Shown piece after piece: positions 27,001 to 34,070 of a stretch of 64,000 bases of DNA; the first letter of the stretch is position 1, and every line of letters begins with the position of its first letter. The DNA comes from Holothuria scabra. Its lineage: Eukaryota; Echinodermata; Holothuroidea; Aspidochirotida; Holothuriidae. The stretch is from assembly GCA_037179385.1 (NCBI GenBank), contig CM074187.1, positions 6,572,001-6,636,000 of the forward strand, written 5' to 3'. Both the position numbers and the translations under genes were made by a program. Under the pieces are notes generated by a model that was not told the origin of the DNA, searched no databases, and worked only from the letters and a program-made list of their open reading frames with translations.

Positions 27001-30000
27001 AGACAGTGAAAAGGAACATTTTGAAACTTTGCTTTTAATGTAACTTACTTTTAAATTTATACTGTAGGTGGCATGACATCTTTACTATGGATTCCATGAA
27101 ATGGTAAAATATGGCATGACTGAAATTTTGGCTGTCTTGCCCTAATGGCAGCAAATTGCAGTATTTCTGTCCAAAAAAGGGAGCTTGTCTGCCAGTTAGC
27201 AAAAAAAAAAAAAAAAATGCTGAAATAAGTTTTTTTCCTCCACTCTGTTTCCAAATGCATGTAGTCATTTTTGACTTAATAAAATCCACTATGCACTGTT
27301 TGGTAACTTGCCACGCCCAGACGAGAGTAGGGAGACTTTCCATCTTCATCAGTTTTGCGACCTTTTGGCACCTCATATTTTTTACTACTAACATTGTTTG
27401 TTTCCATAAAGGTCCTTTTGATTCTGCTCTTTCCTCGTGTGGTCAGTTTCTCAAATACAAATGGTAAACGTCCAGTTTTCGATCCATTCAAAACTTCTCT
27501 TTACTTTTTTACTCTTAAAACCCACTCAAATGTTTCACATCACTTATGACTGTAGCATCCGCATGTGGAATGTCTTGCAAATAGCATTTTTGAAAAGCAG
27601 ATGCTCTTAATCTTGTATGCTACTTTTTAACAAGTTTAAAGCAAAGGTGGTATGGGTATTATTTTGCAGAGGGCATTTCAATCCATTTTATGGATTATTC
27701 ACTTGAAAGCAGATTTCGGTCTGTATTTTTGTCATCTGTAGGAACTGTACATATCTTTTCTTGTTACACTTTATATTTAAGGACGAGAGGTATTTACTGT
27801 AGGAACATCATAGTGAGATACCAAATTTCACAAAGTTAGTTTTGAGTGATGTTCAGATTTTGTGTCAGAGCATGTAGTGAAAGGAAGAGGTCAAGAAAAA
27901 GTAAAGAAGAATTTTGCATTTTTCATTATTATTTTTATTGCAAAAAACAATCATTTGGTATAACAATAGAAGTAGAGAACTTTGCCACTCACAACTTATT
28001 CTTTGTAAAAGATGTTTTGAACCAAATCAAGCCTTCACAACATTTTTGTGAATGCCCGATCTTTTCCTGAAGTAGACCGTGGCAACAGAGAAGCTTTCAA
28101 CTGGAGATTTGAAATGCAGAGGACATTTTCAAGTATTGCCTAAAGTGATATACAACTGAGCAGAGCCTTTAAACAACTAACTTAAATTTACTCTCTAAAA
28201 TATGATCTAGTAGAGTTAAAAGTTTAATACTGGGTCTTTTTTGTTTCCAATGTGAATGAAAACAATTACATCCATATGTGCTTCCTTATAAGACTTGACA
28301 TTCAATTGAAATTTTGATGTCCAGCCCTAAAACATTTTTTCTCATTTATATATCAACAAACAATACTGATTCCTTGCAACCATGTGTCTGTTTCAATATA
28401 CCTACCATGATATTTTAGTAAGTAGGTCTAAACTTGATAGCACGTCTTCAATTTCTTATGCCTAAAACTTCTGTTATCCTGTTCTAAAGTTCAAAAAAAG
28501 GGGGGGTCTATACATATTAAATAGTGTGTGTGCATTAAAATTTTAGTGTTAATTTAGTCTTTTTTGATTTGAGGGACAAAAAAGCTGAAAGCATTGTATT
28601 TGTATGCTTTTAAGTTACTTTTGTGGAAACATGCGTAATTGAAATAAATTATAAAGTTGAAACATTTGCCCTGATCAAATTCAGGGTGGCATCTTGATTG
28701 GTTCGTCTTGCTACTCATATTCCATCTCACATGATTTGATGAGTACCATAGAATGACTTACCTCAAGAAAGTGTCATTTAAAAAAAGGTAATCTTCATTA
28801 ATTACAGATACAGTCTTGTGTGGTTTGGTTTCCCTGTGGGATGGAAATTTTGAATGTGAATATGAGAGGGGCTTGTGTGTTTGTTTTGGGAATGTTTTCA
28901 TCCTAGGCCAGATACCATATGTAAAAAGAATTCATGAAGTGTCATGCTTTAATATGCAACTCTGAACTTCTATGACTTTGTGATTAACCTGATCACAATT
29001 ATTAAAATGGAAAGTTTAAAGAAAAAAAAAGAGCACTCCTCAATAGATAAGAAGATAACAAAACCAGCAGGAAAGTTTCATTAGTAACAAAAGTATGCCT
29101 AAAAATTGCATGTCAAAACACAAAGTTTTTAGATGACAGGCCCAGAATGTAAACATGGCAACCTTTTTGCCCCCCACCCCCAACCCTTCTTATGTTTAAT
29201 GCTGCCTTTTGCTCATGCATGCTAAGCATAACCTTGTTTTTATCATAGAATAAGGGCATTCCATACACCAATTACCAGACCTTTTTCTCCCGATGCCACA
29301 CCTTTACCTTTTTCTGCCAAGAATTGCATAAAGTTGCTTTTGTTTTAAAGTGACATTCTTACATTAATTTTGAATCTGCTCATCATTAATAACCCTTTCT
29401 GTCTTGGTTACTACTCTTACCTTTGTTACAAAAGTTAGGCTCATCTGAACATATTTGGCACAAAAATTGTGCCTGCCCTATACTAAAATATTCAAGGATA
29501 TCCTGGTTTTCAGTTTTGCTTCACCTGCCCTGTCTTAAGTTTATTTATTTTTTCCCGATATTTTGCCTTTTTTTGTATGATAATTTTATATGTCTCATAA
29601 CAACGATACTGTAAGTTTTCTATTCAGTCCTTTGGTCCAAAGCAATTGCTGTTTGGTGTAATAAAGAGTACCAGCAGTTTAATATCTGCAGTTTCATACA
29701 AACCCTTAAGTTTTGCATCTGCTCATTACGTGAGGAGTTACCACTGGTCTTTAACCTTCTATTGCAAGAACTAGCCAATAACCTTCTAGCTATTTAACCA
29801 CGAAGTATTGAACACTGAACAATAACACAAAAATCTAAAAAAATGAAGTTTGCAACCTGCACCACACCCTTGTATGCATCAAACAGAAAGGTAAAGATGC
29901 ATTATACTATCAAAAGCTAGAATATGTTCTGCCTAATTTTTCAGATCACTACCAACTGAAAATGCAAATGCTAACAACTTTCTTTAGCAGCTTAACTATT

Positions 30001-33000
30001 TTGGTACATATGCATGATCTTGGACTAAAACAGTGTTCACTATGCACTGTCCTCAGCTCTCTTTCTTTTGTACACTGCCATTGATTTAGGTCACATTTAA
30101 TTGCACTGTGTATAGCTGGCTTAGTGGCCAACTATGTTAGGATAATGATCGTGAGTGTGTATTTTGATAGAGGTCATAGTTATCTTTCTAGATGTAAGAG
30201 ACAATTACTGCATTGGTTTTCTTGCTAATCTTCTGTGGTACGATGTTTTGGTTGAAGATGTTTTGGTTGAAAATGTGATGGAAAAAGTGAAGGGGGAAAA
30301 ACTTCCTTGTGTCATTATCAGCTTCTAAAGGGTTTATACTGGCTGCTGATTGGTTAGTGGATTTACTGCCTGCTGATTGGTTAGGCTATGTGGATTTACT
30401 ACAAGTGCAAACCATACTCCATAGACCGAGTTAATTTGAGAATTTAATCTCGCAAACTACTTGGGAAAACTGGTAGCAGAGTTCATGCACTTTATTCATT
30501 ATGAGCCATTGGGCATTCCTAAGAAAACTGTTATTTTAAAAGGAGTTAGTCTTTTTTCCAAAACTTGAAATATTGAATAGGATGTTTAATTGCACAGTGC
30601 TCTCATTTACATTTGTGTACAAACTCTACACTCCTTTCTGTAGTGTTATAGTTCAATAGTCCTACTGTATCCTTCAACACTTTCACACAGCACCCTGTGG
30701 TGTGTTCCCTACTGAAGCATAAATCATGACAAATAAAATAAAGTCAATTTTATTCACCCAATAGCCTGCATGCTGCTCTATGTTGTTCAATCAGTGCTTA
30801 ATTACAACATTTATGTTTCTTGTATGTTCACAATTGACAAACACTTTAAGCTGGACATGACCACCTTTTCCCAAAGGTACATCATGCAAAATCAACATCC
30901 TGTGCAATATTTGGCTGGATGTACCTTGTCAAAACATGTTCAGATAGTTAATTATGAGGTACATGTGATGTTTACTGTGATGCTGTTTTCCATGCAAGGT
31001 GTTAATATAGCTTTTAGCCACTGCAAAACTATGAATAGAACTTAATTGCTATATCTGAAACATGCAGGTATAATACTAATCAAACCAACTTAACACTAAT
31101 CTGGACACTAAGTTAGCTAGAGATTTGTCTGCCATTTTGGGGTTCCATCTGGTTGTTTCATCTACCTGTACCATGAATATTTGTATTCAATTGAAAACCT
31201 TAATCTACCTTACTGTGGGATTTTGAGTTGTTTGCAGCCGTCTGTGGTGTTGGTAATCATATTAAAGCTGATAAACTGCAGCAATTTCTCACCATTAATT
31301 GACTGCCCAAAGTGCCTCTAGAGTGTGTTCACTGACATTACAAGCCTTGACTGCATGGTTTAGTGGTTGATAACTTGCAGTCAGGAGGTTGCGAGTTCTT
31401 GTCCTGGCCCAGGAGTCACCTGAAGACTTTAAAAATGGAACCTACAGCCATTTTGCTCGGAAAAACAAGCCAGTGAGCCAAGACTGGAAAAAAGGACGTG
31501 GCCGGCTTGGCTTGAACCAATTGGTTAGAAACTGGACCATAACACACCATCTAACCTAACCTTACCTGACATCACAAGCCCCAACCCTTTCTTGACTGCC
31601 AGACAAAAATTGTAGTGTAGGTAGTTGGATAGCAGCTGAGGATGATATGACTTAACTTTTTGCTTGACAAGGGGCGTGGCTAACCAAATTATGAAGTAAG
31701 ATGAAAATACTCTTTAGGATGTTATTTTCTGTTTTTCCAATTCCAAAAATTTATATAAATCTTCCTGTTTTACATAAGCAGTTAGAAGTCAGATTTTACC
31801 TAGGCATACTTTTCAAATATACCATTGACATCTAATAGTCATATCATTTATATCTTGAATAATTAGCTCAAATTACCTCTAGGCTTTTTTTTATTTTTGG
31901 TCAAGAAAAATTAGGCCATCATCTCTTTAAAGTGTCATCTACTGCCAATAGCAAGAAATATTGATGCACCTCAAGTATATCATTTAGAGTAGCCCTAACA
32001 TTTGCATAGTGGCAACTTGTGTCCCAATTAAGTGCTCGCTCATTTAAGTCAATATTATCAAATATTAATCTATGTGTTCAAAGAACACTCTGAAGTTAAC
32101 TTGGAATTCTATCAAATGTTTCTTGCATTCAGTGTTAGCAAAGTTAAACATTTTGGGTTATTTCATAGTACTCTGAGCTGTTTCGTTAGATGCAACATCA
32201 ATCTTCATCGCCCCTCTACTTACCTCCTATTGACATATGTAATCCCGACTTACCCACAAGTAACCCTTGTAAACCATCAGCACTCAGAAGGAGGGCACCC
32301 TTGCTCCTCCAACAGCGGCCCTGGATCATCTTCTTTACTGTGAGAAGAGGATGACTGAGGGCGGCCTTTATCTTTGTTGGAGGAACAAGACCGCCCTCAT
32401 TCTCAGTGCTATTGGTTTACCAGGATTAGTTGCGGGTAAGTTGGGATTCATTCGTGAATAGGAGGTAAGTATCAGGGCTTGTAGATTTCTAATCCAGGTA
32501 GTTTTGGGGAATTGATCTGCAAATGTTTTCTTTATAATAATTCTTGACATTTTGGCAAAAAATACATCAGACTGTGGTGGATTTATTTAATGCTATTAAT
32601 TGGTATAATTTTTTCATTGATTTCATTAATTCATAGCTAATTCATCCACGCATTTAATATCATTTGCACAGGCCTTATTTGCATATCATTGTGGAAACTT
32701 TAACTTTAATATGGAAGCATCACATCACAAAAACTCTCAAAGTAGATTAATGAGCTCAACTACTTGTAGGTGGGGGGAGGGAAATGATTGATGGTGGGAG
32801 GGAATGCAAAAACTTAAAGATATCTATGTTGAATTTTCTGTATGATATGAAAACACACCAATTGCAATGTAACTCTGCTGAATTGTGTAAAAAAATTTTC
32901 ATTTGAAATAGTTAATCATTTTACCTAAAAAAATGTCTTGAGTCAGTCCTCTACATCAGATTTGTAAGGGTTTTCTGCTTAACAAATTTACAGGCTCTGT

Positions 33001-33649
33001 TTTGGATGCTTCATCCTTTCTTTCCCAACAGATTTTTTCTCAAATTATTATGATGTTTGCAAACAAATACTGGCAACATGTTCTGGTCTGAGCTTGGGTT
33101 TAGTGTACTTTGAGAGATTTTGTTTAGTTGTAGCTGGTTTCATTTTGGTTGGTTAACATCATTTTTCTTCTCTCCATCTTTCTTTGCCTTCATTATAACC
33201 GCTTGTAACTTCATCGTAGTCCAACTGTCACCACAATGTTTCCTTATACACCCAATCGCTCTCCGGCAACCTCAACTGGTACCACTTCACCTTCTTTCTC
33301 CCCTCCTCGATCGTACAGTGGAAGCAGTACATTGGATGACACTGCCAGTGAGTCATCGCCACGTAAATCAGGGGATCTATCAGTGGATTCCATTCACGAA
33401 TCCGGAGGGGAAGGTACGTCAGATCCAGACAAAACACCAATAGCAGACCATAGCTACTCTGAAGGTATGGGGATCATGACATACCGACAGATCTCAGAGC
33501 AAAAAACATTGACCAGTGACGATGAGGAAGATTCTAGAGGGCTAGCAGATGAAGGCGATATAGAACTCAAAATAACTGAAAACGAGGATGAAAATGTACA
33601 AAGTGACAATTCAATAGGAGAGGGTAATGAAGGGAGCTCATGGTTGTGA
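1..33649 (+). CDS. PIP5K1: Type I phosphatidylinositol-4-phosphate 5-kinase, 5'-partial, 13 exons seen
   Basis: The enzyme phosphorylates PI4P at the 5-hydroxyl to make PI(4,5)P2 at the plasma membrane, controlling actin, endocytosis and focal contacts (family knowledge). Exons: 1-86, 2323-2475, 3026-3199, 4112-4237, 5226-5303, 6068-6215, 6628-6748, 10964-11047, 13181-13314, 19685-19840, 23636-23769, 24964-25097, 33220-33649. All junctions are GT-AG and the phases close to 651 codons plus the two leading bases of a split codon. Motifs in order (window residue numbers): kinase N-lobe start [16 protein letters not shown], glycine loop GASGS (43-47), ATP-site lysine in FIIK (60), FDLKGS (~124), MDYSLL (~187), GIIDIL metal-binding region, and a substrate loop with KKMEH. 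The Glu in KKMEH is the residue known to favour PI4P over PI5P in type I enzymes. A Ser/Pro/acidic tail follows. The first exons (N-terminal ~100 residues in relatives) are missing. Which vertebrate paralogue (A, B or C) it matches is unclear; invertebrates often have one. Confidence 0.96.
1135..1393. mobile_element. piggyBac-like MITE, copy 1
   Basis: A 251-bp body lies between two TTAA target duplications (1135-1138 and 1390-1393). The ends are inverted repeats beginning CCCTTTACCGTTG. TTAA duplications with CCC-starting ends are the hallmark of the piggyBac superfamily (family knowledge). There is no coding capacity, so it is non-autonomous. The right end carries a small mismatch (GGTAACGGG instead of GGTAAAGGG). 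The interior is GC- and CpG-rich compared with the surrounding intron. Confidence 0.85.
1489..1747. mobile_element. piggyBac-like MITE, copy 2
   Basis: This is the same family and orientation as the copy at 1135-1393: TTAA duplications at 1489-1492 and 1744-1747, a 251-bp body and intact CCCTTTACC / GGTAAAGGG ends. It is over 90% identical to copy 1 by eye. The two may have inserted separately, since each has its own TTAA pair, or arisen by segmental duplication; the ~95 bp between them is not repeated elsewhere in the window. Confidence 0.85.
2323..2475 (+). CDS. PIP5K1: PIP5K1 exon: ATP-binding glycine loop and lysine
   Basis: The exon has 51 codons, phase 0 at both ends, with a TTTAG acceptor and a GTAATA donor. 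It encodes [13 protein letters not shown] (nucleotide-binding loop), DDEFIIKT (ATP-site Lys) and [14 protein letters not shown], all near-identical to vertebrate type I kinases. Confidence 0.97.
2476..3025 (+). other. PIP5K1 intron
   Basis: A 550-bp intron. Apart from an 18-base C run (2752-2769) I see nothing notable. Confidence 0.8.
3026..3199 (+). CDS. PIP5K1: PIP5K1 exon: N-lobe to FDLKGS
   Basis: The exon has 58 codons, phase 0 at both ends, with a TTCAG acceptor and a GTAAGG donor. It contains [17 protein letters not shown], the central N-lobe strands, and [12 protein letters not shown], a family signature in which the DLKGS loop contributes to catalysis. Confidence 0.97.
3200..4111 (+). 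other. PIP5K1 intron
   Basis: A 912-bp intron; no repeat or coding feature is supported. Confidence 0.75.
4112..4237 (+). CDS. PIP5K1: PIP5K1 exon: LKDLDF region
   Basis: The exon has 42 codons, phase 0, with a CTGTAG acceptor and a GTGAGT donor. It encodes [17 protein letters not shown] and ends at [10 protein letters not shown], continuing straight into the next exon's [13 protein letters not shown] as in vertebrate homologues. Confidence 0.96.
4238..5225 (+). other. PIP5K1 intron with a diverged palindromic repeat half
   Basis: The stretch at about 4998-5152 is a diverged half-copy of the foldback family best seen at 32218-32470. They share a GGTTTACCAGG-type core, AGTAGGGATT, CAGGAGGTTAGTAT and GTTTTGGGGA. 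The rest shows nothing recognisable. Confidence 0.55.
5226..5303 (+). CDS. PIP5K1: PIP5K1 exon: MDYSLL catalytic segment
   Basis: The exon has 26 codons, phase 0, with a TTTGCAG acceptor and a GTAAGT donor. It encodes [26 protein letters not shown] carries the catalytic-loop aspartate of PIP kinases (family knowledge). Confidence 0.97.
5304..6067 (+). other. PIP5K1 intron
   Basis: A 764-bp intron with a G-rich run near 5378-5396; nothing else is supported. Confidence 0.75.
6068..6215 (+). CDS. PIP5K1: PIP5K1 exon: variable Pro/Ser-rich kinase insert
   Basis: The exon is 148 nt, entering in phase 0 and leaving in phase 1 (TTGCAG / GTAAGT). It encodes a Thr/Pro/Ser-rich stretch ([22 protein letters not shown]) corresponding to the poorly conserved insert between MDYSLL and GGIPA in type I kinases. 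It is the least conserved part of the kinase region. Confidence 0.9.
6216..6627 (+). other. PIP5K1 intron
   Basis: A 412-bp intron with no recognisable feature. Confidence 0.75.
6628..6748 (+). CDS. PIP5K1: PIP5K1 exon: end of the variable insert
   Basis: The exon is 121 nt, phase 1 to phase 2, with a TTGTTTAG acceptor and a GTAAGA donor. It encodes a basic Ser-rich stretch ([17 protein letters not shown]) followed by EAIQGQSE, which resembles the segment just before GGIPA in vertebrate enzymes. Confidence 0.92.
6749..10963 (+). other. PIP5K1 intron, 4.2 kb
   Basis: Contents: a perfect AGGTCA-A-AGGTCA direct repeat at 7887-7899; a diverged end of the ACTTACCTCCTATT palindrome family at about 9321-9379; and a short direct duplication of TAATATCAGGGCTGATAA at 10328-10345 and 10377-10394 around an AT-rich spacer. 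I see no coding exon. Confidence 0.65.
10964..11047 (+). CDS. PIP5K1: PIP5K1 exon: GGIPA to GIIDIL
   Basis: The exon is 84 nt, phase 2 to phase 2 (TATAG / GTAAGT). It encodes [17 protein letters not shown] and [10 protein letters not shown]. The aspartate of IID is the Mg-binding residue equivalent to the DFG Asp of protein kinases (family knowledge). Confidence 0.97.
11048..13180 (+). other. PIP5K1 intron
   Basis: A 2.1-kb intron. Two weakly similar segments (about 11073-11130 and 11475-11535) share AAGGAGTAAGT.ACAC. The stretch 12480-13090 is rich in loosely repeated GTACAAA/CATGCATG words without a clear unit. No exon is supported. Confidence 0.6.
13181..13314 (+). CDS. PIP5K1: PIP5K1 exon: substrate-specificity (activation) loop
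   Basis: The exon is 134 nt, phase 2 to phase 1 (AATTTAG / GTAAGT). It encodes [20 protein letters not shown] followed by [13 protein letters not shown] and FKKIP. KKMEH keeps the type I Glu that selects PI4P; type II enzymes have Ala there (family knowledge). Vertebrate type I enzymes read YAERF where this one reads YAKRF, a charge change next to the membrane-binding loop. Confidence 0.96.
15021..15282. mobile_element. hAT-like MITE
   Basis: A 262-bp element with imperfect inverted ends, CAGGGTTGTCACCA on the left and the complement of CATGGTTGTCACCA on the right. It is flanked by a perfect 8-bp duplication GTGGTTAG (15013-15020 and 15283-15290). CA-G ends with 8-bp duplications are typical of hAT elements (family knowledge). 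It has no coding capacity. Confidence 0.75.
17217..18429. mobile_element. Non-autonomous DNA transposon, 34-bp TIRs, 5-bp duplication
   Basis: A 1213-bp element. The left end (17217-17250) begins CAGTTCGGGAGATA and the right end (18396-18429) is its inverse, with 4 mismatches in 34. ATGAC is duplicated at 17212-17216 and 18430-18434. Extra GGGAGGTTT / AACCTCCC blocks repeat just inside both ends (about 17239-17276 and 18369-18405), as in transposase-binding subterminal repeats. The interior is more GC/CpG-rich than the intron around it and has no convincing ORF. I could not assign the superfamily. Confidence 0.8.
18926..19160 (+). mobile_element. tRNA-derived SINE, copy 1
   Basis: This is a member of a family with at least seven copies in the window. 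The order is: tRNA-like head (GAGCATCCG... and a T-arm-like GGTCGAGTC), a middle with CCAAAGACT and GGAACCTACTGCCATTGTG, then the conserved body AACAAGCCAGTGAGCCACTA, a GACTTGAAC.A motif, AAACTGGGC and a (CTAA)n-like tail. No protein is expected despite an open frame across it. Confidence 0.7.
19685..19840 (+). CDS. PIP5K1: PIP5K1 exon with the founding copy of the 80-bp repeat
   Basis: The exon is 156 nt, phase 1 to phase 1 (CTGTTAG acceptor, ACAG/GTCAGT donor). It encodes [11 protein letters not shown] (compare the SPSKK element after KKIP in vertebrates), an [12 protein letters not shown] stretch, then [16 protein letters not shown]. The last ~50 nt (from about 19791) are the coding part of unit 1 of the tandem array that follows. 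I chose the first donor because its phase matches the next exon, but every array unit offers an equivalent donor. Confidence 0.85.
19785..21450 (+). repeat. 80-bp tandem array duplicating an exon end plus its splice donor
   Basis: Unit starts fall at 19791, 19871, 19951, 20031, 20111, 20191, 20271, 20352, 20432, 20512, 20592, 20672, 20752, 20832, 20912, 20993, 21072, 21153, 21233, 21313 and 21392 (the last diverged). Each unit carries TTGGAACGGGGTATATCC, CCACCCACAGAATTAGAC, AAATCTATTACAG, the donor GTCAGT, and CCTAATGGGACTCATAG. From about 20912 a 160-bp two-unit pattern appears, with alternating units reading CACCTGGGAAAGG, so the array has also grown by dimers. Much older copies can be traced at about 21765-21930 and 22165-22215. 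The array starts inside the PIP5K1 exon and extends into the intron. Confidence 0.95.
22893..22985 (+). mobile_element. SINE 3' fragment, copy 2
   Basis: It contains AAAACAAGCCAGTGGAAAAA, CTTAAACCAATTGGTTAGAA and ACTGGACCATAAAACTTACC, matching the 3' half of the SINE family seen whole at 31351-31560. The tRNA-like head is missing. Confidence 0.65.
23377..23492. mobile_element. 116-bp foldback element
   Basis: Two ~41-bp arms are near-perfect inverted repeats. The left arm starts CCTGGGGCCCGTTCCACAAA and includes GAGTTACGCACGATCTTAAG; the right arm ends GTGGAACGGCCCCCAGG. About 34 bp of loop separates them. Short high-identity foldbacks of this kind are usually MITEs; no clear target duplication is visible. 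Confidence 0.75.
23636..23769 (+). CDS. PIP5K1: PIP5K1 exon: [10 protein letters not shown] tail element
   Basis: The exon is 134 nt, phase 1 to phase 0 (TTCATAG / GTGAGT). It encodes [18 protein letters not shown], which matches the RPDLLP.TPP element conserved in vertebrate type I tails, then a charged segment ([16 protein letters not shown]). Confidence 0.93.
23770..24963 (+). other. PIP5K1 intron
   Basis: A 1.2-kb intron; nothing beyond AT-rich unique sequence is supported. Confidence 0.7.
24964..25097 (+). CDS. PIP5K1: PIP5K1 exon: charged tail segment
   Basis: The exon is 134 nt, phase 0 to phase 2 (GCTCCAG / GTAAGT). It encodes [20 protein letters not shown], a Glu/Thr/Ser stretch and ETFDLSQP. 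The segment is not conserved enough to assign function; it is accepted from open frame, good splice sites and phase match to both neighbours. Confidence 0.85.
31351..31560 (+). mobile_element. tRNA-derived SINE, copy 3 (most complete head)
   Basis: It begins with an A-box-like TGGTTTAGTGGTTGATAAC and a T-arm/B-box-like GGTTGCGAGTTCTTGTCC at about 40 bp spacing, as expected for RNA polymerase III promoters of tRNA origin. Then come GGAACCTACAGCCATTTTG, AAACAAGCCAGTGAGCCA, GGCTTGAACCAATTGG, AAACTGGACCATAA and a CTAACCTAACC tail. Confidence 0.75.
32218..32470. mobile_element. 253-bp palindromic (foldback) element
   Basis: The left arm starts ACTTACCTCCTATT (32218-32231) and the right arm ends in its exact complement (32457-32470). 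Inside, ATCCCGACTTACCC pairs with GGGTAAGTTGGGAT, TTGTAAACCATCAGCACT with its near-inverse, and GGAGGGC with GCCCTC. The arms are about 110 bp. Partial relatives sit at 4998-5152, 9321-9379 and 21994-22020. Confidence 0.75.
33220..33649 (+). CDS. PIP5K1: PIP5K1 last coding exon: Ser/Thr/acidic C-terminus
   Basis: The exon is 430 nt, entering in phase 2 after a pyrimidine-rich ATCGTAG acceptor and ending at TGA 33647-33649. It encodes Pro/Ser/Thr-rich sequence ([19 protein letters not shown]), then an Asp/Glu-rich end finishing GNEGSSWL. Low-complexity acidic and Ser-rich composition suggests a disordered, phosphorylatable tail. Splicing at internal GTACGT (about 33413) or GTATGG (about 33464) could give shorter isoforms, but nothing requires it. 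Confidence 0.9.
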
Positions 33650-34070
33650 GACGAACCTGATATATAATAGTGATGACTGGCATGTTACTCCATGCCCATA
33701 AATTATTGCTGTACTATGGAATAACACCACCCGCTGCAATTCACTAGCTTGTTTTTCATGAAAGGAACATGCTTTCTAGGCTGGAGGCAGATTTTCAATA
33801 TTAACCTTTGCTACTATTCATTATTCTCTTACTTGAGAAACTGCTTCTTGTTTGTGTTTCACCTTATATGTGTGTAAGTTTCAACACTCCACCTACATGG
33901 AAAGAGAAGGAATTCAGAGGACTTTTAAGCCCAGTTAATTTCTCTGATAGATTTACGTTATAATTGGAGTGATTTGTCCTTTCAACCCTTTGCATCGTTC
34001 TTTGGATTTACAGAAATGTGGAAGACATTTTTCGTAACATACAAAATAAAGTATTTATGTCCAGCACTGA
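33650..34070 (+). other. PIP5K1 3' UTR with poly(A) signal
   Basis: No open frame follows the stop. An AATAAA lies at 34045-34050, about 400 bp downstream, and is the first canonical signal after the stop. Longer UTRs are possible. Confidence 0.6.

Larger units (their letters stand above)
25098..33219 (+). other. PIP5K1 last intron, 8.1 kb
   Basis: This is the largest intron, mostly AT-rich unique sequence. Identified inserts are a SINE (31351-31560) and a palindromic element (32218-32470). The longest minus-strand open frame (27035-27394) includes a Phe run read from an A tract and is not credible. No further exon is supported. Confidence 0.7.

Noticed and set aside
27035..27394. 119-codon minus-strand frame in a PIP5K1 intron
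   Set aside because: It includes a Phe run read from a 15-base A tract and matches no family; there are no splice or start signals.
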